Of a stretch of DNA of 36,539 nucleotides, positions 1 through 6,024 are shown one piece after another. This DNA is from a virus. The notes beneath the pieces were generated by a model. It was given only the letters and a program-made list of their open reading frames with translations, searched no databases and had not been told where the DNA came from. Both the position numbers and the translations under genes were made by a program. Each line of letters opens with the position of its first letter. Within the stretch, counting starts at the first letter, position 1. The DNA lies in the IMG/VR virus record IMGVR_UViG_3300042934_000252, positions 1 to 36,539 of that record, one strand, 5' to 3'.

Positions 1-33
1 CGATGGATGCCAGTCCATGCGGGGGTATCTCAT
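1..33 (-). CDS. Possible start of a terminase-region gene (partial)
   Basis: An ATG at 33 on the minus strand opens a frame that runs off the window and reads M-R-Y-P-R-M-D-W-H-P-S. It lies just past the HNH gene and the G-rich tract, where a terminase gene is expected in this type of phage. There is no clear ribosome binding site. It cannot be joined directly to the terminase fragment at the other window edge, because the frames and the missing N-terminal length do not fit. It could also be chance. Confidence 0.22.
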   Translation of the reverse strand, partial: MRYPRMDWHPS

Positions 34-93
34 GCATTCAGGGGCCGAAAGTTGCCGTGTGTGAAAAGGCGAAGTACCTCGGGGTAGCCGCGA

Positions 94-120
94 GGGGGGT
101 GGGAGGGGTGGGGGGTTGGG
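94..120. other. G-rich tract, quadruplex-capable, near the expected packaging end
   Basis: Four or more G runs (6, 3, 4 and 6 bases, then GGG) are separated by single T or A residues on the plus strand. The tract lies between the HNH gene and the left edge, where the phage packaging end or cos site would be expected. No cleavage site can be identified from sequence alone. Confidence 0.4.
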
Positions 121-131
121 TGCTTCCGAAG

Positions 132-503
132 TCACCAGATGGGTGACGACTTCACCGGTGCCACAGGGCCAGCCGAGCCGTGGAGCTTTGCTCTTGCTTC
201 GGCCAGCGTCATGTCTGACTTCCACCTGTTGCACTTGCGATGCATGAGACGGCAGTTGTTGCGGTCATACGGTGAGCCACCACGACTGCGTGGCAGGTCT
301 TCGTCAACCTCTGGCCTGAGTGGATGAGGTATGCATCCTGCGCACTGTCCTCCCCCGCACTTGGGGCCATGCTCCCCGGGCTTCATTCCGAGGGTCTTAT
401 CTACGGGCTTGTCACAGAGGGCACAGCGGGTCTCTTCTGAGAGCACCCTCAGTCGGAGTTGTCTGCGCCTGTGTCCGTTGGCGTCTGGTCTTGGGGATGC
501 CAT
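132..503 (-). CDS. HNH endonuclease near the packaging end
   Basis: This 123-residue protein is an HNH-family nuclease. Visible features are a basic N-terminus, a C-x2-C pair at about 28-31 (CALC), a second Cys-rich stretch (C-x8-C), then the D-E-D-L-P-R-S-R-G-G-S-P-Y-D-R-N-N core and the closing M-H-R-K-C-N segment with H and N. In many cos phages a small HNH protein encoded beside the terminase genes is needed for DNA packaging. Its place at the edge of the window fits that role, but this is inferred from position. The start at 503 is preceded by a GGGGGAG ribosome binding site. Confidence 0.8.
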   Translation of the reverse strand: MASPRPDANGHRRRQLRLRVLSEETRCALCDKPVDKTLGMKPGEHGPKCGGGQCAGCIPHPLRPEVDEDLPRSRGGSPYDRNNCRLMHRKCNRWKSDMTLAEARAKLHGSAGPVAPVKSSPIW

Positions 504-562
504 GTGGACTCCCCCTTTGCCACGCCCGTCATGTCCGGTAGATACGTGAAGTAGTTCGCCAT
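449..562 (-). CDS. Possible 37-residue protein overlapping the HNH start
   Basis: An ATG at 562 with AGGGGG six bases upstream opens a 37-codon frame (M-A-N-Y-F-T-Y-L-P-D...D-N-S-D). The last 55 bases overlap the 5' end of the HNH gene in another frame. The spacing to the ribosome binding site is good and the HNH gene follows by translational coupling geometry. I recognise no family. It may be a coupling leader ORF or chance. Confidence 0.35.
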   Translation of the reverse strand: MANYFTYLPDMTGVAKGESTWHPQDQTPTDTGADNSD

Positions 563-613
563 GTCATGCCCCCTTGCCGTTAGGCTTCGCTAATCCGACC
601 AATGGAGGGGACC

Positions 614-775
614 ATGAGGGGTTTCAAGGGGACCGATCTGAACTTGAGCGCTAGTGATGCTGCGCTTGCTAAGCGGATTGGGGAGCAGTTCAGGGCGGCT
701 CTTGCGGAGGATCGTATGATTCGTGCCGGGTTGATCCCTGAGCCGTTTACACCCGAGGATGTCGCCCGTAGCTGA
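614..775 (+). CDS. Small hypothetical protein, isolated on the plus strand
   Basis: A 53-residue frame starts at ATG 614 behind the strong ribosome binding site GGAGGGG. The product begins M-R-G-F-K-G-T-D-L-N and ends with a Pro-rich acidic tail (P-E-P-F-T-P-E-D-V-A-R-S). The middle is a predicted amphipathic helix rich in Ala, Arg and Glu. It is the only plus-strand gene in the first 16 kb and lies divergently next to the HNH gene, so it must have its own promoter. I recognise no family. Codon use and the ribosome binding site make it a convincing gene. Confidence 0.7.
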   Translation: MRGFKGTDLNLSASDAALAKRIGEQFRAALAEDRMIRAGLIPEPFTPEDVARS

Positions 776-823
776 GCACACGCGCATGGTGTACCTCGGA
801 GGTTCAGGTGTCGAAGGGAATGT

Positions 824-881
824 GTGGTCAGCCGGGACTCGAACCCGGACGCGTGGCCTTACGCGGTTCCCACTCTGACCA
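824..881 (-). ncRNA. tRNA-like RNA lacking a D-arm
   Basis: On the minus strand a perfect 7-bp acceptor stem (TGGTCAG with CTGACCA) encloses a perfect 5-bp T-arm with the standard loop TTCGAGT and a 5-bp hairpin (CGCGT with ACGCG) in the anticodon-arm position. Only about nine bases lie between the acceptor stem and that hairpin, so there is no D-arm. The hairpin loop is six bases, or eight with a 4-bp stem. The total is 58 bases. No CCA is encoded. It is probably a degenerate or minimal tRNA-like RNA; an amino acid identity cannot be assigned. Confidence 0.45.
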
Positions 882-960
882 GCCTTCTGCGAGGGTTGCA
901 ACTCCCGGGATTTATGGCTGAGCGTCGGCGAACCGGCTTGCACAACCCAGGCACTCGCAT

Positions 961-1047
961 TGTGGAGCTGCGCGGAGTCGAACCGCGTGTATCCGACCAC
1001 CGAAAGGCGAGATGTTCCTTCGGGTGTCGGGCTTTCCTGTCAGCCCC
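961..1047 (-). ncRNA. tRNA-like RNA with a tmRNA/alanine acceptor stem
   Basis: The minus-strand RNA begins GGGGCTGAC and ends CAGCTCCACA, giving a 7-bp acceptor stem with a G3-U70 wobble and discriminator A73, the known identity signals for alanyl-tRNA synthetase. The T-arm is perfect (CGCGG, loop TTCGACT, CCGCG). The 51 bases between hold no normal D-arm or 7-base anticodon loop. Instead they form a long hairpin around CCGAA with TTCGG. The acceptor stem matches bacterial tmRNA exactly, yet the RNA is only 87 bases, with no room for a tag-coding region. It may be a tmRNA or tRNA-Ala mimic, or a decayed tRNA. Confidence 0.45.
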
Positions 1048-1099
1048 GTGGTGTGGTTTGCGTCGTCACCGCGACGAGATAGACGAGAACCCCCTCAGA

Positions 1100-1345
1100 T
1101 CAGTCGTCATCTTCCGGGACTGTTGCTGATGCCCGGTCCTCAGTGAGCGCCACATCCAACAGGCCACGTTTCATCACCCATGACATTTCGGGGGACGACA
1201 ACACACCCACTGTGGATTGCCCGTCTTGCTCGAGCTCTGGGCTGAGCCGGTGCGAGATGAGGCACCACGCTTCTACATACGAGTCGGGTTCAACCTTCTC
1301 GTAGTAGGTGCGGACCGCAGTACACAGGTCTTCGTATGCGCTCAT
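1100..1345 (-). CDS. Hypothetical acidic protein, 81 aa
   Basis: The product begins M-S-A-Y-E-D-L-C-T-A and ends in an acidic run (P-E-D-D-D). The middle looks helical (S-Y-V-E-A-W-C-L-I-S-H-R-L). I recognise no family. The start at 1345 was chosen because its ATGA overlaps the stop of the upstream 44-residue gene, the pattern used throughout this operon. It is the last protein gene of the early operon before the tRNA-like RNAs. Confidence 0.75.
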   Translation of the reverse strand: MSAYEDLCTAVRTYYEKVEPDSYVEAWCLISHRLSPELEQDGQSTVGVLSSPEMSWVMKRGLLDVALTEDRASATVPEDDD

Positions 1346-1476
1346 CGCTCGTAGGCCCAAAAGAACCGGCCACCCTCACCAACACCCTTATGCGGGCCGG
1401 CGTGACCCGCGGGGAGGTAGCAGTCAAGTGAGTCGTAATCGAGGACGAGTGTGACCGTGCAGGTTTCCTCGGGCAT
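1342..1476 (-). CDS. Hypothetical protein, 44 aa
   Basis: This ORF starts at ATG 1476, five bases after a GGAGG ribosome binding site. The product begins M-P-E-E-T-C-T-V-T-L-V-L-D-Y-D and contains Gly- and His-rich central residues. It ends by ATGA overlap with the next gene. The predicted beta-strand start is seen in many small phage proteins but I assign no function. Confidence 0.65.
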   Translation of the reverse strand: MPEETCTVTLVLDYDSLDCYLPAGHAGPHKGVGEGGRFFWAYER

Positions 1477-1513
1477 GTCGCCTCCGTTAGTTCCCAGGCT
1501 TATAAGCCGCGAC

Positions 1514-1609
1514 TTAAGGGTCGGCTTGTTCGGCTACCAGCGCCCCGATACGCGAATCAATGAACTCCGCCACCGCAGCGCCGCACTCGTCCGTGTCACA
1601 CCGGCACAT
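1514..1609 (-). CDS. Very small Cys-containing protein, 31 aa
   Basis: A 31-codon frame starts at ATG 1609 inside a TGATG overlap with the upstream gene. The product is M-C-R-C-D-T-D-E-C-G-A-A followed by a short helix (V-A-E-F-I-D-S-R). Three Cys residues at 2, 4 and 9 could bind metal. The overlap geometry supports translation; the function is unknown. Confidence 0.5.
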   Translation of the reverse strand: MCRCDTDECGAAVAEFIDSRIGALVAEQADP

Positions 1610-1791
1610 CAGTCAGCCACCGGATACAGGTCAATGAACTGTCCGTGGTGTGGGAGCCACTGCCAACGACGGAAGATCCCATTGCGTCGGACCAGCCAGT
1701 AGTGGCCGTCGTGGCTTACCGCTTTCCGGCGCCCGTCCCACGTGACCGTCCCGTCAGGCCATGACTCGACGCACAGGATGCGGTCGTTCAT
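1609..1791 (-). CDS. Hypothetical protein, 60 aa
   Basis: The product begins M-N-D-R-I-L-C-V-E-S-W-P-D-G-T-V-T-W and is rich in Trp and His (D-G-H-Y-W-L-V-R-R, R-R-W-Q-W-L-P-H-H). It is probably a small beta-rich fold. A GGAGGAG ribosome binding site lies just before the start, and the gene is joined to its neighbours by ATGA upstream and TGATG downstream. I recognise no family. Confidence 0.7.
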   Translation of the reverse strand: MNDRILCVESWPDGTVTWDGRRKAVSHDGHYWLVRRNGIFRRWQWLPHHGQFIDLYPVAD

Positions 1792-1985
1792 GACTCCTCC
1801 AGCAGAAACGAGTAGTCATGGAGCTCAGTCACGGCCGGCAACAGCTTCTCTTCGCCCTTATGCCAGTGATGAACACACCAGCGCATCAGGGTTCCGAATG
1901 CACGGCAGATCACCCATGCTTGGGCTCCGCACCCGTCGCATCGGTCGGACGCGTCAGGGCGTAGCTTGTCCCACACTTCGTCCAT
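1788..1985 (-). CDS. DUF7455-like zinc-binding protein
   Basis: This 65-residue protein carries C-D-G-C-G-A-Q-A-W-V followed by W-C-V-H-H-W-H-K-G-E-E. That matches the DUF7455 pattern of small actinobacterial zinc-ribbon proteins, in which one CxxC pair and a C-x-x-H group coordinate metal. The role of the family is unknown. The gene is first of a short overlapping cluster downstream of a strong hairpin (2011-2047). A GAAGGCGG-type ribosome binding site precedes the ATG. Confidence 0.7.
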   Translation of the reverse strand: MDEVWDKLRPDASDRCDGCGAQAWVICRAFGTLMRWCVHHWHKGEEKLLPAVTELHDYSFLLEES

Positions 1986-2010
1986 GACGCACCGCCTTCA
2001 CGCGGTTAGT

Positions 2011-2047
2011 GCAGTCCCACCAGACGTTGAGTATCTGGTGGGACTGC
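2011..2047 (-). terminator. Perfect 13-bp hairpin between metallophosphoesterase and DUF7455-like gene
   Basis: GCAGTCCCACCAG and CTGGTGGGACTGC form a perfect 13-bp stem with an 11-base loop. It lies in the 152-base gap downstream of the metallophosphoesterase gene. No U-run follows on the minus strand, so it could be a terminator, a processing site or an mRNA 3'-end stabiliser. Confidence 0.5.
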
Positions 2048-2137
2048 GGGAAGTTTCCGATCCGCCGCGCTCGCTGCACGGTTTCCTACATCAGGCTCAA
2101 AGCCCATCGCTTGTTTTGCAGGGTTGGCGGATGGAAG

Positions 2138-3322
2138 TTAGAGGAAGGCCAGGTCTGACCATCCGAGGCGGTGATGCTCGCCCACGAGGAACGACAGGAC
2201 ACCAGACCGCGAGAACCGGCCAGAGATGTCGCGCAGCCACTTACTGCCGCCGTCACATGAGGGGCAAGAGAACCCGAACGTTGACCCGAGATCCCATGCC
2301 TGGAAGTTGTGCCGGTGTGCCGTAACCCAGATGCGGGCTTCGTGAGCTCTCGAGTCGCCGCGCACCTGACCGTCCAACCACTTCGTGAACCCCGCGGCGT
2401 CGCTGCCGGGGATCTTGTGTCCGTGGTTGAATCCCATCGGGACGTTCGCGGCCGTGTAGTACACGTTCATCTCGTCGTGCGGGATGGTGAACCCCACATG
2501 GTCGAAACCGGGTGTCACGGTCAGCACTCGTTGGAGGGTTTCTGCGAGGAAAGCGCCGCCGTTGTCCGAGTCGGACGTGATCGACTTACCCGCGCCACCC
2601 TGCCGACCGAACTCGGTGTGGTTGCAGAGCACAGAAACGAACTGGCCTTTGTCGAACTGGGGAAACAGTTCCCGGGAGTACGACGACCACACGTCCAGCA
2701 CGAGGTTCATTTGGGATCGAAGGCCACCCTGAACGGTGTGTGTCTGTGATGCGTAGTTTCCGGCGATGCCCTCGAACGGGTCACCGTTGTTCACGATGAC
2801 CAGTTCGGAGACGTTGTACCGTTTCCGCTGGTGGGCTAGTTCCTGCTGGAAGTTCTCGAGCCCGTCGTACAGCCGGTCAAGGGTGGCTTCGTAACCGCCA
2901 CCCTCACTCTTCATCAGCTGCATGTCGGAGAGGTTCAGGACGGCCGCTACGGGCTCACCCATGCCGGTGCCGGGGATGCGGCGGGGAAGCTTCCACTTCC
3001 GCGCCCGCTTCTGCGCCCCCGTGACATCAGCCTCAGTGATCGCGTTCTGGGTCTTGCGGCGGAACTGTGCCCGGTACGAGTACAACTGAACAACGTCACG
3101 ATCGCCCGTGTCTGTGCGCTTCGACTGCTGCCACGTGGACATGCGAACCGTGTCACCCAGGATCTCGAACACCTCGGGGTCCAACTGGAACTGCCGAAAC
3201 ACGGCCGACCAGTCAGTGATCGGCTCCGTCGACGGGATGTCTAGGAACTCGCCACCGTCCGGACCAATGTCTGCGCGACCTGTGGACTGCTCGCGGGGCT
3301 GTTCCCGTTCAGCGAGCGCCAT
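2138..3322 (-). CDS. Calcineurin-like metallophosphoesterase
   Basis: This 394-residue protein has the ordered motifs of the metallophosphoesterase superfamily: L-S-D-M-Q near 131-135, N-G-D-P-F-E-G at 179-185, C-N-H-T-E at 233-237, F-N-H-G-H at 298-302 and T-A-H-R-H-N at 334-339. These Asp, Asn and His residues would bind two metal ions. The N-terminal 120 residues are an extra domain (L-D-P-E-V-F-E-I-L-G-D-T-V-R). The substrate is unknown; related proteins occur in many actinobacteriophages. The start at 3322 overlaps the upstream stop and has GGAGGT seven bases before it. Confidence 0.8.
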   Translation of the reverse strand: MALAEREQPREQSTGRADIGPDGGEFLDIPSTEPITDWSAVFRQFQLDPEVFEILGDTVRMSTWQQSKRTDTGDRDVVQLYSYRAQFRRKTQNAITEADVTGAQKRARKWKLPRRIPGTGMGEPVAAVLNLSDMQLMKSEGGGYEATLDRLYDGLENFQQELAHQRKRYNVSELVIVNNGDPFEGIAGNYASQTHTVQGGLRSQMNLVLDVWSSYSRELFPQFDKGQFVSVLCNHTEFGRQGGAGKSITSDSDNGGAFLAETLQRVLTVTPGFDHVGFTIPHDEMNVYYTAANVPMGFNHGHKIPGSDAAGFTKWLDGQVRGDSRAHEARIWVTAHRHNFQAWDLGSTFGFSCPSCDGGSKWLRDISGRFSRSGVLSFLVGEHHRLGWSDLAFL

Positions 3323-3545
3323 TCTCTGACCTCCAAATGGAGATCGTGTCCTTAGCCGCACGATAACCCTTGAAGTCGTCGTCGGGGTCATCGTCACGAA
3401 TCATCCGCATGATGTCGGCGTTCGTGTAGTAGGGGTCCATGAGCCAGCCGTAGACGATCTGGCGGTTCCGGTCAGACAGGCAGTAGAGCCACATCTCAAA
3501 GCTGGACTTCTTGGGCGTCTTCACGCCGCGTTCTGCAATGCCCAT
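3309..3545 (-). CDS. Small HTH-like protein preceding the metallophosphoesterase
   Basis: The 78-residue product begins M-G-I-A-E-R-G-V-K-T-P-K-K. It contains a Trp-rich helical middle (F-E-M-W-L-Y-C-L-S-D-R-N) and a segment that could be a helix-turn-helix (Y-T-N-A-D-I-M-R-M-I). It is the first gene behind the promoter at 3830-3858, with GGGAG before the start, and overlaps the metallophosphoesterase by 14 bases. A DNA-binding role, possibly terminase-related, is a guess. Confidence 0.65.
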   Translation of the reverse strand: MGIAERGVKTPKKSSFEMWLYCLSDRNRQIVYGWLMDPYYTNADIMRMIRDDDPDDDFKGYRAAKDTISIWRSENGAR

Positions 3546-3823
3546 GGTCGCTCCCAATGGGTTGGGTGCACACTCCCCCCGGATTACGCAGGGGCGCGTG
3601 CACAGGGAAAGTGAAAGGCCCGACCGCACCGTTACGTGGCTTCGGGTTTTGGCGTGCGTCGGTAGCGAAGCAACGTACGCGTTTGTTGATGCGGCCGGCT
3701 GCTACGTCGGCCTTCTCGAACCCGTTTCGGCGGTGGTCTCGCTCAGCGGGGAGATGCGAAACGCCACCGGAACCGGATCGGTTGGTGGCGTTGGGACGGG
3801 ATGAACGCAGTTCACCACCATCA
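3546..3823 (-). other. Long structured 5' leader without a gene
   Basis: About 280 bases separate the predicted transcription start (near 3823) from the first start codon at 3545. No convincing ORF lies here. The sequence 3760-3792 forms a nested hairpin: AACGCCACC pairs with GGTGGCGTT (9 bp), with AACCG and CGGTT inside. The long leader suggests regulation at the RNA level, but no known riboswitch class is recognisable. Confidence 0.45.
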
Positions 3824-3829
3824 GTACGA

Positions 3830-3858
3830 ACAGTACAGGGTTTCCGGGGTTTTGTCAA
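3830..3858 (-). promoter_or_regulatory. Sigma70-type promoter with overlapping CAGTAC repeats
   Basis: Reading on minus, TTGACA (3853-3858) and TACTGT (3830-3835) are separated by exactly 17 bases, with TG directly before the -10. The plus-strand repeat CAGTAC-GAA-CAGTAC (3822-3836) overlaps the -10 and is a likely repressor site. It drives the gene pair 3309-3545 and 2138-3322. Confidence 0.65.
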
Positions 3859-3872
3859 CCAACCCTTGACAT

Positions 3873-4067
3873 TTAGTCTCGCTTCTTCTTTGGTCGCCCT
3901 GGTCGGGTCGTGGCGTCGGCGGTGAGAAGATCCGGGAGATTGACCCACAAGACCCGCAACGGCCGCATGGTCCGCACCTTCCCCCCGTCGATCCACTGGT
4001 AGATGGTGCTACGCGATCGCCTCACTCGTGCCATCGCCTGTTTGATCGTCACCCAGTCGTCCCGCAA
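3873..4067 (-). CDS. Excisionase-like helix-turn-helix protein
   Basis: This 64-residue protein reads V-T-I-K-Q-A-M-A-R-V-R-R-S-R-S-T-I-Y-Q-W-I-D-G-G-K-V then R-V-L-W-V, the MerR/Xis-type winged helix pattern (HTH_17), with a basic tail. Such proteins bind DNA as regulators or excisionases. The start is TTG at 4067, with AGGAG seven bases upstream; it overlaps the end of the preceding gene by 59 bases. A second Xis-like protein is encoded at 16165-16365, so this one may be a transcription factor. Confidence 0.75.
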   Translation of the reverse strand: MRDDWVTIKQAMARVRRSRSTIYQWIDGGKVRTMRPLRVLWVNLPDLLTADATTRPGRPKKKRD

Positions 4068-4566
4068 GTTCCATCTCCTGAAGCATGGCCGCGGCAGAGA
4101 AGGTGTCCTCTTCGGCGACGTGTTGGCAGAGCATGCACTTCACGGTGATCCGGTCCCCGTCGAACCTGGGCGGGTGGTATCGGAGTGACATGTGTGAGCA
4201 TGCGGGGCAGCGAATCCACTGCACGTAGTGGGCGCGGTCTTCGTAGGGCCACCGTGCACGTGCGGTTTCCACCTCGCGGGTGAACACGCTGGCGAGGTCG
4301 GCGCCGTGGATGTCGTTGGCGGCGTCCTCGAGCTCCCGAAACCCGTTCAGTTCGTACAGGAGCCTCGAGATGGCGTCTGCGGCCAACCATGTGGGCGGGA
4401 GACCGATGTGACCGTCACGCGTGGTGGCGACGGTCACATCAGCGTCAGCGGACTTGATGTACCCGGCGACCCGCAGCCAGGACACGAGGTCACGGGAGTG
4501 GTGCATCGCCCAACCGAACCTGTTGAACTGCTCCGCGCTCAGATAGCCGACATCGCCCTCGCTCAC
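4009..4566 (-). CDS. Zinc-ribbon protein, 185 aa
   Basis: The N-terminal 110 residues are helical, with A-D-A-I-S-R-L-L-Y-E-L-N-G-F near 80. The C-terminal third holds a zinc ribbon (C-P-A-C-S-H then C-M-L-C-Q-H). The start is GTG at 4566, with GGAGGAGGA upstream and a GTGA overlap with the previous stop. It resembles the small helical-plus-zinc proteins common in actinobacteriophage early operons, function unknown. Confidence 0.75.
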   Translation of the reverse strand: MSEGDVGYLSAEQFNRFGWAMHHSRDLVSWLRVAGYIKSADADVTVATTRDGHIGLPPTWLAADAISRLLYELNGFRELEDAANDIHGADLASVFTREVETARARWPYEDRAHYVQWIRCPACSHMSLRYHPPRFDGDRITVKCMLCQHVAEEDTFSAAAMLQEMELAGRLGDDQTGDGTSEAIA

Positions 4567-4868
4567 TCCTCCTCCACCTGTTCCCACTCGCCGGCCTTCC
4601 TGCGCCGGATCTTGACGTCGCCTGGCCGCGCACCGGCTGTCGCCTTGAACCAGATGCAGCCCTTGGCATCACGCACGGCGTATTCCCACTCGTGTTCGTT
4701 GGACAGGGCGCGGATCGCTTCGGCGGCGCGGTCGAGTTTCGTCGCACTGATCGACCGTTCACCGGTCATGCGAATGATCGTGTAGATGGTGTCGGAGTTC
4801 TGCTTGTTCTCGCGCCACCACTGTGCGAACCCTTGGATTTCGTCAGCGAGTTCGGTGAGTTCGGTCAT
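4563..4868 (-). CDS. Hypothetical protein, 101 aa
   Basis: The protein begins M-T-E-L-T-E-L-A-D-E-I-Q-G-F-A-Q-W-W and continues with a helical region and a Lys/Arg-rich segment (K-I-R-R-R-K-A-G-E-W-E-Q). It is linked by ATGA upstream and GTGA downstream. No family is recognised; a small helical DNA- or protein-binding role is possible. Confidence 0.7.
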   Translation of the reverse strand: MTELTELADEIQGFAQWWRENKQNSDTIYTIIRMTGERSISATKLDRAAEAIRALSNEHEWEYAVRDAKGCIWFKATAGARPGDVKIRRRKAGEWEQVEEE

Positions 4869-5194
4869 CTGGCGCCTACTTCCTGCGAAACGGTCACAAT
4901 CTCAACCTCTTCCGAGGGGACGTAACAGAACCCCACACGGTCACCCGACACCCGCCACTCCGACAACGGGTGAATGCACTCCGAAGCGACAGGATGACGA
5001 TCCACCGGACGCAACAGCGCGTCAGCCTCGCCGGCGTGCTGTCCGCAGACGAACATGTTGCACACCGGGTTGTCGTGCAGGTGATGGACCGTCGCGGGGG
5101 CGCCGCATATGCGGACAGCCCATGAGGTGACGAACCCGCAATGCCCCTTCGCTGTCGCCGGAAGGACGGGACCGATCGTCCCCTTACGTTTCAT
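4865..5194 (-). CDS. Cys/His-rich hypothetical protein, 109 aa
   Basis: The central part contains C-G-A-P-A-T-V-H-H-L-H, P-V-C-N-M-F-V-C-G-Q-H and, further on, C-I-H-P-L, a spacing that could bind one or two zinc ions. The start at 5194 lies within the upstream gene's last codons (11-base overlap). No family can be named. It sits in the same run of small overlapping genes as its neighbours. Confidence 0.68.
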   Translation of the reverse strand: MKRKGTIGPVLPATAKGHCGFVTSWAVRICGAPATVHHLHDNPVCNMFVCGQHAGEADALLRPVDRHPVASECIHPLSEWRVSGDRVGFCYVPSEEVEIVTVSQEVGAR

Positions 5195-5456
5195 CGGCCG
5201 CCGCTCCTCCGCGATCTGCGCGACGCCGGTTGTACTCCCGAACGATGGTCCCGATCTGACTTAGCGCCAGGCTCGAGTCCTCGTCCGACCTCGACCGGTA
5301 CGCCCACACCTGGCAGGCGAGGAACGCGACCGCCTGGCGCCATTCGTCGCGGGTGCCGTTCAGGTGGTCCAGCTGCGCCGTTGCCTCCGCCAGGGTGCCT
5401 GCGTGTCCTTGCAGGATGTGCTCAGCCGCCTGGGCAATGTCCAGTCCGCTTGTCAT
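5184..5456 (-). CDS. Hypothetical helical protein, 90 aa
   Basis: The product is almost wholly helical (A-Q-A-A-E-H-I-L-Q-G-H, L-A-E-A-T-A-Q-L-D-H-L, R-Q-A-V-A-F-L-A-C-Q-V-W). It ends with a basic segment and an acidic tail. ATGA overlaps the stop of the upstream 56-residue gene. No function is assigned. Confidence 0.7.
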   Translation of the reverse strand: MTSGLDIAQAAEHILQGHAGTLAEATAQLDHLNGTRDEWRQAVAFLACQVWAYRSRSDEDSSLALSQIGTIVREYNRRRADRGGAAADET

Positions 5457-5623
5457 ATCGGGTTCCTCGTTCCTGGGTCGTTTCGGCAGGGGATGGCGGA
5501 CCGCCCATACGGCCCGAAACAGACCCCGCAGCGGTGTTGTGGGGGTTCGGGTGCAGGGTTCAGGACAGCGTCAATGTGCGCCTGTTCCTTCTTCGACGGG
5601 CGCGACCAATGAGGCTTAGGCAT
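5453..5623 (-). CDS. Small Cys-containing protein downstream of SSB, 56 aa
   Basis: The protein starts M-P-K-P-H-W-S-R-P-S-K-K-E-Q-A-H-I-D-A-V-L-N and carries R-C-G-V-C-F-G-P-Y-G-R followed by I-P-C-R, a possible zinc-binding group. It lies directly after the ssb gene and overlaps the next gene by ATGA. The related pattern of a small zinc protein after SSB suggests a DNA-replication accessory, which is only an inference. Confidence 0.65.
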   Translation of the reverse strand: MPKPHWSRPSKKEQAHIDAVLNPAPEPPQHRCGVCFGPYGRSAIPCRNDPGTRNPI

Positions 5624-5637
5624 GTGGGGTCCGCCTA

Positions 5638-6024
5638 TCAAAAGGGCGTCAGGCTGTCGTCGCCGAAGCCGCCGGGGGTGGACCATGCGTCCACGGGTTC
5701 CGCGACAGCAGTCGGCGCCTGACCTGCGCGGGTGATCGACGTCGCCCACACGACCAGCGAGTAGTGCTTCTTCCCGGTCGCGTCGGTGCGGGTCTCGGTC
5801 TTCTCCGTACCAGTGACGTAAATCCGCTCGTCCTTGACGAACTGCGCGAGTTGGATACCCGCTTCCCGTGACACCTTCACGTCCCTGAATGTGCGTGAGA
5901 CGGTTTCCCACCGTTCCTGGTCGTTCTTCTTCGAGTGGGGTTCGGCGGTCTTCAGGACGAACACGTCGCCCTGCTGGTTCGCTACCGTCTCCTCGATGAA
6001 AGCGGTGAAAGAAATCTCAGCCAT
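5638..6024 (-). CDS. ssb: Single-stranded DNA-binding protein
   Basis: This 128-residue protein shows the OB-fold pattern of phage SSB: an N-terminal strand (I-S-F-T-A-F-I-E-E-T-V), W-E-T-V-S-R-T-F-R-D-V-K-V in the core, then the Lys/Thr turn I-Y-V-T-G-T-E-K-T-E and H-Y-S-L-V-V-W-A. A flexible Pro/Gly linker ends in an acidic tip (G-D-D-S-L-T-P-F), the form used by SSBs to bind partner proteins. It would protect and organise single-stranded DNA during phage replication and recombination. TAATG couples it to the upstream membrane protein gene. Confidence 0.85.
   Translation of the reverse strand: MAEISFTAFIEETVANQQGDVFVLKTAEPHSKKNDQERWETVSRTFRDVKVSREAGIQLAQFVKDERIYVTGTEKTETRTDATGKKHYSLVVWATSITRAGQAPTAVAEPVDAWSTPGGFGDDSLTPF

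Noticed and set aside
823-1047. Canonical tRNA genes
   Set aside because: T-arms and acceptor stems are good, but D-arms and 7-base anticodon loops are absent; an amino acid cannot be assigned, so they are listed as tRNA-like RNAs.
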